Of a stretch of DNA of 64,000 nucleotides, positions 48,639 through 60,600 are shown piece after piece. The first letter of the stretch is position 1. Every line of letters begins with the position of its first letter. The notes below the pieces were generated by a model. That model had not been told where the DNA came from. It made no database searches and was given only the letters and a program-made list of their open reading frames with translations. This DNA is from Dysidea avara (lineage: Eukaryota; Porifera; Demospongiae; Dictyoceratida; Dysideidae), in contig NC_089279.1 of NCBI RefSeq assembly GCF_963678975.1, positions 27,018,004 through 27,082,003 of the forward strand. Reading direction: 5' to 3'. A program made the position numbers and the translations under genes.

Positions 48639-48888
48639 TATGATTAATGATTATTATAATTACTGAGCAGTCAGCCCTGCTGGTGTGCTCAGATTTGCCC
48701 AAATACATGTAACACAATTACAATAATGATTGTAGTCCGGTTCTAAAAATGTCAGCATCTGCAACTTCAATAAGATCTACTGGTAAAGAGTTCCAATCAT
48801 TAATTGTTTTTGAAAAATGTAGTGCAGTGGATGGTACTGTCTCGTGGATCGTGATGTTGGTAGGTAGTATGGAGGAAGAGATGCAAGT
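48639..48888 (-). mobile_element. 5'-truncated LINE 3' end, private to unit C
   Basis: Minus strand encodes TINDWNSLPVDLIEVADAD, the conserved C-terminal signature of CR1/L2/jockey-type LINE reverse-transcriptase ORFs, then a stop at 48718 and a 3' region ending in AT-rich repeats at 48639. AGAT is duplicated (48635-48638, 48889-48892). Unit B reads GCTGTAGATGCAAGTTTTC at 23243, the empty site. About 250 bp, clearly 5'-truncated. Confidence 0.85.
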
Positions 48889-48987
48889 TTTCATATACTT
48901 GTGGAGGACTGTCAAATAATGGTTGTACATGTGATGACTGTTCTATTAGAGTATTTTATTTTGAACCCAAGGATGATCATGAATACC

Positions 48988-49020
48988 CAAGAGTAAATAA
49001 CTCTCCATTATTTACTCTTG
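48988..49020. repeat. Tiny hairpin unit shared with unit B
   Basis: CAAGAGTAAATA and TATTTACTCTTG form a 33-bp hairpin; the unit B orthologue at 23366-23398 ends CTCTGG. Flanking duplication is decayed (GAATTAC / CTATTAC in unit B), consistent with greater age. Confidence 0.55.
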
Positions 49021-49212
49021 CTATTACATTAAGTATACGTACTTACCTAACAACATAATCATGAGCAACCATGCTACACAAATCTAAACTATGGACATGC
49101 AATCGGTTTAAGTAAATATTCCTGCAAGGATAATTATTTTGACTAACAGCATCAAATATAAATTTCAGCATTGTGGAGTAATATCTAATTGATATCTATC
49201 TAACTGCAATGA

Positions 49213-52200
49213 TTACATTGTATAGTACACAATAACACAACTAATATTGTCTGCTCTGAGATTCTTACAATGCCATGTAAAGTAAGCCTTATCAATTATA
49301 CTCTTCAATGCATAAGAGATATGGTTTCTTTTATTCATCCAGTCTTTACTTACAGTTGGTTCTTTACATATGCTATAGACAATTTCAACTACTTCTTGTG
49401 GATCAATCACATCCCATATACCATCACTGGCTATCACAAAGAACAAGTCACTACTAGTCAAGTAATGGGTGCAGGTGTATGGAACAGGTGACACTAAGTA
49501 TTCCCCACTCCTTGTAGCACTCCACAGGTCACCTAGACTTCTTGATAGATTTGGTCTTGGAAAGTTACATGGTATAAGCCCGTCTCCTTCCCACAAGATA
49601 CGAGTGTCTCCACGAGCACTAACATAGACACTTCCTCCAAGATGTTCGATTCTCTTTCTCTCTTCAACATCCACGGGTCTGTGAGTCATACTAAGTTCTT
49701 TTGCCAGAATTTCAGGCTCTCCCAATCCACCATAGTTAGGATTTCTACATGCTAGTATTATCTTAGAGTCACCAACATTTGCTACATGAACTCTATCATC
49801 TTTGAACAGTGCACATGCCACTGTAGTACCAGCATAGCTTGGTATGCCCTTGACTGTTTGTTTCCATGTGTCTGTTGTGAAGAAATTTACCAGTAAGACA
49901 AGTTCATACTATGAATAAAACAACAAAAAGACATACAATAGAATGCAGTGGAACTTGTCTGTAAAAAATATATTTGGGACCAGGTAATTTAAGAGGCTCC
50001 CTTCTTTCAGAGGTAAAAATGCATTGAGCTAAAAATCATTAAATCTTTTTCCTTACTATTGTGTCCTTGATTTGGAACTTAAGAGAAGATGTACCATGAC
50101 TGCTACAATGCAACTATATAGAATATAAATGCATTGCATTTAATCCAACATCTAGCCATTGAAATTTGTGCATATGACCAGTCAAGTAGCTACAAGGATT
50201 TCACACATTTTGTATCCTAGTAATTTTGTGCAAATTTTAAAAGGGATCTGTATATGTGGCTTTCATTCCGAGAATGACTTCTAAACTGAAGCTTATGATA
50301 TGTATAGTGAGAAAAAATTAGCAATAGTGGCACACACCCCACACAAATGGATACATTAAAGCCATGGTGGCACATGTGACTGCTCTATTAGAGTATTTCT
50401 ACAACACTAACTTCTTTTCATTCAACCTAATTTTTACTGAGGAAGCTGCAATGATACTATGTTGCTGCCTTAATTGTTATCCTCCGATGGCTATGCAAGT
50501 AAATACACTACAACACAATAACATTAGTGCTCAAAAACACAGCAGTTAGCAATGTATAGTACAGATGACAAAGGTCTTTTATATTTTACCACCAAATATA
50601 TTATCAGAAACCCTTATTCAAGTACACAAAAAATTGGAATTTTCAACTAGAGTAGGGACCATAGCACATCGATAAACAGTACTGAAACAAGTTGGAGTGG
50701 TCCATGATATAAAATCACAGTAAAGCAATAAAAAGTGTTATATCCCTACTGTGCTCAAGATACCATAATGGATATGCACAGTAGGGATATTACAATTCTT
50801 ATCATTTTACTGTGATTTAATATCATGGACTACTCCAACTTGCAATGTTTCAGTACTTTTTATTGATGTGCTATGGTCCCTACTGTAGTTGAAAATTCCA
50901 AATTTTTTGTGTACTTGTTTGTTGATTTTTTTTGTAAATAATTATTATGACTGGTGAACCCACGCATACCGCATCTGAAATAGCACTGCACACCCTAGCT
51001 ATGTTAATTATTCATCTACAAAGTGAAGTAACCATTATGCTTCGTTGTCAGCTATGTTCAATCTGTTACATAGCAGTACGAATCAAGAACTGTTCGAAAA
51101 GCACCTCTGCTAACAAAATAGCCACTATGAAAAATACGGGCGATTTCTGTTACGAAGGGAAGCGACACTTTTTGTTGTCAGCAAAGACGAATGGGACACA
51201 AAGGAGGCACTGGTAAGCCCATGAAGAATGCATTGTATGTACTGCAGTATGCGAAAAGGTACCTCTTGGGCTGAAGCAACGTCGAACGGTGAAAAAATCA
51301 AGCCTGTAGCCTTAGCCGTTATTGAGTTACGCTTGTCTGAAGGCGTCAGTCAGTTACTTACTCAGTCAGTCAGTAGAAAATTCAGTTAAATATTTAAAAA
51401 AAAAAATCTGTAGCAACTTGTTGAAAGCGTTTTGGGTCGAACTAAAAGCACGTTTGGGCTTAGTTTTACCTAACCAATACTGCCTCATTGTCGTCAGGGG
51501 AAATTGAGGCTGTTTTTGGGTGATGTTATTTCGTGAGCCACGCCTACTACTTTGTGGTCCCTACTATACAGTACTATCATACTGTATGATTGATTACCTT
51601 CAAGGGTACTGCCAAGCCCAAACATGCTTTTAAAGCAATCTGACTGAAATGCTTCTGATAAATTTTCTACCTTACTTTATTATTTACCAGTTGTGCACTG
51701 GAGGGTTTGCACAGAAGGCAGAGCCTGTACGAGGAGACTACCAGGGAACCTAAGTGAAAATCGTTGAGTTTAGTATCCTAAAGTAAAGCAGTACAAGTAT
51801 TGAAAAAAAAAGCCAACACCAGCATGACTTCGATCTGCAGTACTTTGGCTACTGGCTGACTATAATTATTATTGAAGCCAACATGTGCATGCATTCAGCA
51901 AATATTTACAATGCATACATCAAGAGCTTTCCCTAAAGGTGTTGATTTGCAGTTAATGTGCCAACAGTTTTATGTGCTGTCTATAATTATACTATACCAT
52001 ATAAAAATTAAATACGAATTGAGGGTAATTTTTGTGTCACGCTTCAAATTATTATACAAGTGGATGGATTACAGGAATGTTTCACCATAGATAATCTACG
52101 ACACATGGATTGGAAACATCCATATTATTTACATAGTGATGTCATGGGCCATCCTCGTTTCGGTGCGCGTAAACTTTATGGCCTTGACAGGTGGCTGTTC

Positions 52201-53662
52201 TTGTAACCAGCAAATTAGTGTTTGTCGTTTACAGTTGGGTTAATTACCACCTACACTAATTGGAGGCTGGACTGGGTAGGGATGCTGGTGAGTAGCAAGC
52301 AACAGTGTAAGAAAATTCAGGTTTAAAGGTGAAATATGGTGTTTCAAAACGGTTGTGCAAATTTTCTGAAGAAACAGAAAGTGCAGCGTTGTTTCTTTAC
52401 TGCTGTTTACATCACTTGTAGCAGGTAGACTGTAGTAGGCTAGCTAGATATTCACTGCTTCGCTGTATATTCCACTGTTTCGATAAAACGTCACAAAACA
52501 GGCACTACTTTGTGCAATTGTTTAGCTCAAGCTGAGCAGTATTGTGGCATAAAATCTATTTCTATGTATCACACATTCCTTTGGTTGTGTAAATACGGTG
52601 ACGAGAAGTTGGCTAATAGTACTGAAATATTAGCTGGTGCGTACCTGCCATTGTCACCTGTCGCAAACAATATTTTTCCCAGTGTCCACAGACATGCTGT
52701 GTTCTTGCTCAGTACACAATGTAACATGATAAACAATATAAAAGGAATGCCCACGCCTTCAAACAAGCGAGAAAAAGCCAAACAGCCACTCAGTACATTT
52801 CAACAAATTTCCGAATGTATTGGCACATCGTAACTAGGATAAGTAAATAATTTAACATCCTAGTTAAATAATTTAACGGGAATTTCACATCCACTAGGAC
52901 ACATATAATCTATGGTTTCACATATCATTCTTGTGTTGTAAGGTAGTGCAACAGGCAGAACATTTAACCATAACTCAATGTGCCATTCTTTCCTTTGATG
53001 TGGTGTATAGAGCTGACAATGAACTATTTTAACAAAACAAACTGAGGAAATTGAATACCTAATTTTCCTTGACCTTGCAGTAATTTGTGCAGGGGTAAAT
53101 AACAGCTTAGCTTTCAGGTATATTCATTTCAAAGGAGCATGCTTTTGCATGCTTTTGCATTGTCTGAGTCATGTGGTGACACATGGATCAACTGAACATC
53201 AAGTGACATGTACTTAGTCAAAACACATATTTATCACAGCTCAGTACCAATCAAAGCTGTGTATTATGTGCTTGTCACTACATAACAAAATGCTAGCCAT
53301 GCATACAACAGATATACATTTAATTGAGCTTTAGACTTATTTTAGTGGTTTAAACTAAACAACTGATAATAAATGAAAATGGGACAGTCCTTACCTCTAG
53401 CTGACCACATGCCCTCGTGGATCTTCATAAAAGCTGTCTCCATAGCTCTCGACACTTTCACTGGATCACTGCTGTAAATATCTTCGTTCTCCTTCAAAGT
53501 TTGGCAGAGGTTATCACGAGCATATTCGGCTGCCTCAACTCCAGCGTGGCCATCAAACAAGGCCAGAAAGTCGATTCTTTCGCGATTTTTCTCTCGTATA
53601 ATTTCCACAGTAATAAAATCTTCACAAACTGAACGATCTCCTTTCATCTTCACAAACTTCAC
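49213..53662 (-). CDS. PPM1D/Wip1-like PP2C, unit C copy with rebuilt 5' end
   Basis: Second exon 49213-49871 is nearly identical to the unit B exon and keeps GDSK, SRSLGDLWS, SDGIWDV and RADNISCVIV. The first exon ends at 53395 with an intact donor and keeps GDRSVCED and DGHAG. Upstream of KMKGDRS the copies differ completely: about 105 bp with the B-copy start codon and its first 18 or so codons are gone, replaced by about 40 bp of repeated CTTCACAAACT. Translation could start at ATGAAG (53662) or the next Met, giving up to 308 aa with the catalytic core complete. Whether it is expressed is unclear because the proximal promoter is also altered. Confidence 0.75.
49872..53394. other. Intron of the unit C PP2C gene
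   Basis: Colinear with the unit B intron, including the foldback at 50621-50915. No independent gene supported; open frames inside are not conserved in length between the copies. Confidence 0.6.
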
Positions 53663-53853
53663 AAATCTTCACAAACTGAACGATCCCCTAAACTTTTGTG
53701 AATGGGGCGTGCGCCGACAGACTAAAATATATTGACAAGTTTAATTTGTAAAGCTTCACATGCAGCTGTGCTTTGTTGCTTGCCAGTCCCATCATCATAT
53801 GATATGAAAGGACAATTCTTCTAAAGTATTGCTGCATCATAGTTGACTGCTCA

Positions 53854-54594
53854 TGTATTTTTAGTAAGCTATATGTACAGTTGTGCACTTCTGTTGGTCA
53901 GTAGAGTCTATAAAGGCATAAATACTAACCACCACTAGCTGTCCATACTGCAATGTAACTGTAGAGGTAGCTAGTGCGAACAGTACAGTACATGCAATGG
54001 GTATGATCCACAACACTACATACTTGCCACACAGTTACATGTTTATGACTCCCAGGCTTTAGCCTTCTCACAGGTGACTGGTCCTTAGTGGGATGACATT
54101 CACAGATAAAATAAGCTTCACTGAACAGGAGACCACGTAAGTTCTTTTCAATTAAGAACACTTACAGTACACTATATGTAGCTACGTAGCTATAGTACAG
54201 TGCATGGGAGTGGACGCCATTATATTTATCCTTTGTAAAGAGGTGTCCTTAGTTAAGGGGTGCACAAGCTACTAATATACTGTTGATTTAGGACCTTGTA
54301 GGATGATCTTTATAAAGAGGTTACATGTCTAGTATTCAGGGCTGTCCTTTCCACTAATGACCATTATACATACAAATAACAGAATATGCACACAACCCAT
54401 ACACATCACTTGACTTGATGAGTATATCCCAGCAGCAAAGGTTGATAAAATATCAAGCATGCATTTTTGTTTCTCAAAAACTGCTAATGCATTATGCATT
54501 AATATTGATAACACATGCTTGTGGCTGGCTTGAAAATCATTTCAATAATTTCTTATATTACAAAATTTAAGAATTGGCAACAATATTTAGATAG
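53854..54594. other. Spacer between unit C and the nuclear receptor
   Basis: No exon-like sequence recognised. It begins where similarity to unit B stops. In the other copy, this region and the receptor's ligand-domain exons are missing. Confidence 0.5.
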
Positions 54595-57500
54595 TCAAAG
54601 ACATTGTGAAATCAGTTTAAGGAGAACATCATCACTCTTAGATCCAACAGCTTGCTTGTCCTCAACAAGCTTTGTGATATCTTTCGACAAAGCCTTCACT
54701 TGACCAAGGAAAAGTAGAAGCTTAGATCTTCTTTGGGAAGAATTTGGTAAGACTCTTTTTGCATAATCCTCCAGTAATTCCAATCCAGCATCTTGTGTGC
54801 GTTCAATCATCTTCTGTCCACTATCAGACAAGCTGTGTACAACTAAAAATGATGTAAAATGAATTTGCTATCATAATCAAATAATTAATACTCACATGGG
54901 TTCATGAAGGCTATCAATTTGAGACATGAAAGTTCTGTTTCATCTAATTGAACATCCTGCATTTTAGCTACACACTCTTTGGTAAGTTTTTGTATGGAGG
55001 AGACTACTAGCGGGTTGTCAGTCAGATACAAGTGCGCTAAGTGGTCATTCTTGAAAGCAACATCACTACCAGTTGGAAACTTGGCAATATGGTAAATGAG
55101 CTTCAGTGCGTATACTTCCATCCATGATTCTTTAACCAATTTAATTTGATCTTCAACAGACAATTGGGCAAACATTGGTATTTTCTTTGCCCATGATATC
55201 ACACTTAGCAACAATCTCCTTGTGCTGTCTGGTATATTTCCTTCAGTTATTGGACTAGCCATTGGTAAAACTGGATTGTTCTCTCCCTCCTCTGCTCTTG
55301 CAAGTATCTCTAACATCACAGAAGATGACATAATCTTGACATCATTGTTGAATGAATTGCTGCCCATGTGAACAGGTGTGCGGCCAAATGAATAAAATGG
55401 AAAAGGTATACCCACAGTACTAACAGTCCATGGGCCATTTTGGGCTGAACTACAACTCTTGATATGTTTAGGTGACAACTTATGCTCTTTGGTTGGATAA
55501 GGTGTTCTCTCTTCTTGAACAGCTATTGAAAGGAAACAAATACAGAAATTAAAATATTCTACTGCAATAACATAATCATGCATACTACAATAACTTAGAC
55601 ATGATAAACTAAAGAAATACTATATAGTGGGGATATACTAAAATTCAGGTAATGTTTAGATGCTCTCTAACTATCAGTAGCAGAGCAATATACATTCGCT
55701 GATGAAAAACTCTGCAACACTTAATGATGAAACACTGTTTTGTGTGGATATTAGTCAGAACTGTTATGCTTCATTTTGTTATTTCCTGTCTGATGGAAGT
55801 ATTAGTTTAATGTTCATGTTACCATTAAGCCACTATTGGACTTCTCTATTTAGTATGAAGTGTTAAAGGAATGACTGCTGTGTTGGAGTATATATTGCTC
55901 TACTAGAGTGTTATCAACTGTTGAATAACTTGCCCGTGTACAATTTTGTGAATCTATATGCAGCTATTAATTTGACGGCCAATTAAATTAGTATTAAGCC
56001 GTAGCTCAGCTCATGCAAACGTCTAACATTTTGATCAAGTCTTCAATATATCTATAATTGTATAAATAGCAACACATGTAGTTAAAAACTGAAATCTTGC
56101 ATGAAACATCCCTAAAAAGAAGAGTTTGAGATTTAAATACATGCAAAGAGCATACAGGGGAGTAGGGTTGGGCAATATTTCAATAAATCGCCAATATCGC
56201 ATAAGCAAGTGCTAGCAATACCATTATCACATGTATTTTGCCTTCGCAATATTATCGCATAGGCAATATTAATTGTATTTCACAATAATTATCGCATTTA
56301 TCATCTATTTTTTTATCTATTCTAGACCTCACAATACAGCTATATACAACTGCTATTATGTTCTTGTAGTGGGGTCATTGTGTATAACAATATTTACAAA
56401 TAATATTGTGTTGCTGTTCATCACATCATTTAATATGCAAATAAAGATTTTATTTTATACAGTTTGTGCATATTATTGCTAACTATGTCAATTGGTTAAC
56501 TTGTTCGCAAAGAAGTTGTGTCTGTAAACTAATTCTCAACGAAGACAAGCAGTCATATGGACTTTTCAAACTATCTGGTTGTGTTTCAATTTTCACATGC
56601 AATATTGCAATAATTGCATTAAATGACTCGTGCAATAATCGCATGTCATAAAATTCAGTATCCTTCAACCCTACAGGGGAGATACTTGCCCAACCCTACA
56701 GGGGAGATACTGTGTACTAGTGATAGAAGATTTTTGGTTTGAAGCAAATCACTGACTATACGGTATATCAAAGTTCACTACTGATATCAAGAGTTTATAC
56801 CCTACACATTATAAACTCTTGCTGATATGTGTTGGGTAAGTCAGAAGTTTGTTGGAAAAGCTAAAGACTAGTTTCCTCTTAAAACAACTTCATCAGCATA
56901 TACAGCTTCAGCATCAGCAATGTAATTATTAGATGTACTACTGTATTAAGTTTGACAACCCGAAAAGCATTAATTTATGAAAACAAGAATTAGATATAGA
57001 AGAGACGGAAATCAAAAGATACTATCTTGCAAACTGCATATTGGATTGCTTATAAGTATCTATCATCAGACAATAGACAAATCCAATATCGATTCACTGC
57101 AAGCTACAGTTACCTGTAATTTATCCGTCAAGGACTGAAACTGATCATTGCTAGCTAGCAAGTTTAGTCTAGTACTTTCGGTGAGCTAGACAGGCATGTA
57201 ATAGCTAGACTTTGTATGTACAACTTCATGGTCACTGACATTTGTGCTTTCATGAGCCCTGTCTATGTGACAGAAGAGTGTGTTTGTGGTGGTGGAGAGC
57301 GAATCACACAGCATATTAATTAATTCCATAATTGATTTGCAGTACATGTATATGGCTAATATAGAATTACAGTTCTCAAAAAAATTCTGCCACACTAGAA
57401 CTACTAGCCAGCAGCCTATGTTGGCACAACAGAAAATCCAAGTATAAAAAATATAAAAGAACACGAACTAGCTACTACATATACACATAGTTGTGACTAC

Positions 57501-59487
57501 AGTAAATCAAAACAAGTCCTCAAGAAAATACTGCCAAAACTAGAACCAGCAAAGTGGTCTATGTCACTTTGTGGGCACAGCAAAGAAGTATAAATACATC
57601 AAGTTCTACAAAATGTAATAAATTCACGGACTAGCTACTACTGCTGCTCTCCAATAATAGCTATGGAAAATACCACTGCTGCTCTTCTATTGTTCTGTAC
57701 TCAAAACTTCCAATATTCCAATCTGTCATACTCTACTCATTTCTGTTACTCCAACTGTTGGATTTCAAGCGATTAGCAACTTGAATTCCAGGAATTATGA
57801 TAAGCCACATAGCTACCACAGATAAATAGCCTACTCATGTCCTTACTTCGACTGTCGAATATTACTCGCTAGCTTAGAGGATTCCAGCATACATAGCTAC
57901 TCATTTTTGTTACTTTGACTGCTATAGCTTTCATGTGATTATTTGCTAGCTTAGAGGATTCCAGGAATATTATGAAGTCGTATATCATATACGTAACTAG
58001 TAAATGGTTATCTTATTTCGGATCTAGGCATAATATTCATATATAGCTAAACTATATACTTGATATGATACCTGATTAATGTTAGCCATTCAACCAAATT
58101 GGCACTCAAAAGCAAGCGATTAATGCACAGATATTACAATTGCATGGTCCAAATTTTCTTATATAAATATAGCTTTGATCTGTCAAAACTACATCACTAT
58201 AAAAGTTAGCTATGTAGGTCTTTAATTTATAGCAATAAGTAACCTTCAACTCTTATTTCAAATGATTTGAAAAGCAACTGTTTCTCACAGTCTCAAATTT
58301 TTGTACCAATATAGACCCTTTACAGTTAACTATTACATCTGCCATCTTGGAGTACAACTAGAGGTACATCGATATGACCTTTGGCCGATATTCAATTTCC
58401 GATTACCGATATAAAATAATATTATCAAGCCGATAAACAAAGCTGATCCAATATGGTAGCATATATGCATAGACCTTTTCTCTAGCAATTTGCATTCTAA
58501 ATTTAGTTATAAAGTGACAGTGTGGGCTTGTACACACGTTACTAATCCGATACTGATATAAAATAAGGCCGATATAGCTGATAACTGATAGCCAATCCGA
58601 TTATCGGTACACTAACCACTGAGACAAGCTTGCGTATGATATAATGGACTTTATTGTCTGCATCACTGGGAGCAACACAAACTTTAAGAAAACCAACACA
58701 ACTCACTAATTGCATCACTGTGATTCAGTTCACTGTGACAAGAAAAGCTACGCGAAGTAGCTTACATGTTTTTCTTATGTTTTCTAAACTGAAGCGGGTA
58801 CCTATGAGTTTGTTAAAATACAAATGGTTGTTGTATCAGTGCTGTTTGCGGCCGGAGGTTTGCGGCTTGTTGTAACCATTTTTGGCAGCAGTGTGGCTTT
58901 TGTTTCTGGAATCCTCTATACACTCCAGCTAGCTATACATCCTTACCATTCCTTTTCATTCCAACATTGACACATTTTTGCAGGCGACAGTGCTGACATC
59001 TGTTTCTTGTGTTCTTATCAATTTCACAGCATCTGTTGCCTCTACACACATACTTTGCTTCTACTCGAATACTTCTTCTGAAGAAACTCTTACATGCCTC
59101 ACAGCTCATCACCCCAAAATGCATTCCTGAGGCAGTATCGTTGCATACACGGCAAGCTTGCTGATGTGGACTGGCTGGCCGCGAACTGGTGGAGTCAGCA
59201 GATCTTGGAGGTGAATGAGCGGAGTTCTTCGTCCTACAAGTCCATGACGGTAAAGTGACGGATGGATTAACGTAAACACTGCTTCTGTGATCAGAAATGG
59301 AGCTAATGTCAGGCCTATTGTGTTGGTCTTCAACGTCTGGTAGAAAATCTGTTGACAGCCATTCGCTGAAGTAGTCATCATCGAGGCCATAATTACCCGT
59401 AGTGCCATCATACTCCAAAGTTCTGTCATGCCACTGAGGCCAATCGTATGTTTCTTGGTGGTGTACAAAAACACCTGGAGAATTCAT
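54595..59487 (-). CDS. Nuclear receptor with DNA-binding and ligand-binding domains
   Basis: Three exons join in frame to 471 aa: 59487-58947, 55522-54896 and 54842-54595. Residues about 113-178 are a C4-type two-finger DNA-binding domain starting [14 protein letters not shown], with all eight zinc-ligand cysteines, P-box CEACKS, and [17 protein letters not shown] at the end. The ligand-binding domain spans roughly the last 230 residues, with [20 protein letters not shown] matching the helix 3-5 signature and a C-terminal VLLKLISQ that could be the AF-2 helix. The layout is that of NR2/HNF4-RXR-like receptors, the class known from sponges. Ligand-regulated transcription factor by family; ligand not predictable. 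The first exon has no intron inside the DNA-binding domain. The 3.4-kb intron carries two hAT elements. It looks intact. Confidence 0.9.
56163..56698. mobile_element. hAT element in the receptor intron, 536 bp
   Basis: Ends TAGGGTTGGGCAA and, inverted, TAGGGTTGGGCAA, with an exact 8-bp duplication CAGGGGAG (56155-56162, 56699-56706). The interior is rich in repeated GCAATATT/ATCGCA motifs. No transposase. A partial tandem repeat of the right end plus flank lies at about 56665-56713. Confidence 0.85.
56788..56821. mobile_element. Tiny hairpin unit with 7-bp flanking duplication
   Basis: 34 bp: CAAGAGTTTATA, a 10-base loop, TATAAACTCTTG. CTGATAT flanks it exactly (56781-56787, 56822-56828). 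In the receptor intron. Confidence 0.75.
58366..58613. mobile_element. Probable hAT-type MITE in the receptor intron
   Basis: Left end TAGAGGTACATCGATA resembles the inverted right end TAGTGTACCGATAATCGG; the interior repeats CCGAT(A/T) motifs as in several animal hAT MITEs. No clean target duplication, so borders are approximate. Confidence 0.5.
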
Positions 59488-60239
59488 TTTTGCTGCAATC
59501 TTAGCTAGCTCAACGCGTTTTTATAGACAAGTTCTGACCGAGTTGACGTAAATGTATACGTCATCAGTGCCGTGTAATCTCGTATACGCTCGCTTATTCT
59601 CGAAGTGTCTTTAAAAAATTAATAAAGATGATTAACCTCGTGTTCGAAACTTTGAACGTGTAGTGCGAAACGACGATCAATGAGAAACACTTAACTCATG
59701 TAACTGAGCTTTAGATATAGACTACGATGACCACTTCGATAGTGGGAGCGCGCCACTGAGCTTGGCATGCCGGTACGTGCCAGTGCGATTCTGGCAGCTG
59801 CAATCCAGTTTGGAGAAGGGACAATGGAGCTATGCATGCATGCATGAAAATTGTTTATTCTTACCCACAGTGTGGCACGCTATCTTTCTTGGCCATAGGA
59901 CGTGCTACCCTTGCTGATTACAACCTACAAGCCCTATACTTTGCCAGAATAGCTTAGCTACACGGATGATGGGTTGAAATTATATAATTATAATACCGGT
60001 TTAGTAAAAACTTTCATTACAGGACTTTTCTTTACATATAATCACCTTTTAATATTATTCTGATAATTTGTAGCTAGCTCCTGACGAAATCAGACAACTT
60101 CAGTATATCTATACAGTTTGTATAAGCAATGATTACTGGTGACTACATTGGTTATTTAATAGGCTTAAAACAATGAGTACTTTGAAGTATCAGCTGTAAA
60201 AGGGTGCATCAGAAATAAACAATAAGTATTGGATATTGA
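59488..60239. other. 5' flank of the nuclear receptor
   Basis: Includes a relatively GC-rich stretch (59500-59830) with several CpG, which is where a promoter would be expected. No TATA box can be assigned with confidence. No gene seen. Confidence 0.35.
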
Positions 60240-60600
60240 TAAAATATATGGTATCGGTACAACCTTAGAGTTTATGGTGATTCCTAGACAAGTCATTTCA
60301 TTGACAAACTTTTCAATTTACCAACATAAAAACCTTAGATCAAACTTCATTTGCCGTAACTTCTCCCAGCCACTAGGTGCAGGCATGAGTAGAAAGGCTG
60401 TGTTTCAATAAGCAGTAAATATAATATTATGATGTAACAATCAACTAACAGGCTAGAGCTATTTGGAAGGTCATTCATAATGAAAAGTATAGGCCCAAAG
60501 ACTGTGCCCTATGGGACATCAAAAATGATATCAATGAATTCCGAGGCTTGTCCATCAACAATAATATCTCTTTACCTTCAGCAATGCCTGCAGACAATTT
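60240..60600 (-). mobile_element. Decayed LINE reverse-transcriptase fragment
   Basis: Minus-strand translation at about 60460-60570 gives VDGQASEFIDIIFDVP, a stop, then GTVFGPILFIMNDLPN, which aligns with the conserved SGVPQGSVLGPLLF..INDLP block of non-LTR reverse transcriptases. Further on, RQMKFD and TCLGITINSK resemble the following W.M.FN and LGV.ID blocks. Stops and frameshifts throughout. CR1/L2/jockey-like by motif. Confidence 0.65.

Larger units (their letters stand above)
40012..53853. repeat. Unit C of a segmental duplication, paralogous to 13718-28678
   Basis: Same order and orientation as unit B. Private insertions here are 40420-40632, 40692-41000, 46794-46841, 47425-47968 and 48639-48888, each with a clean empty counterpart in unit B. 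Confidence 0.92.
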
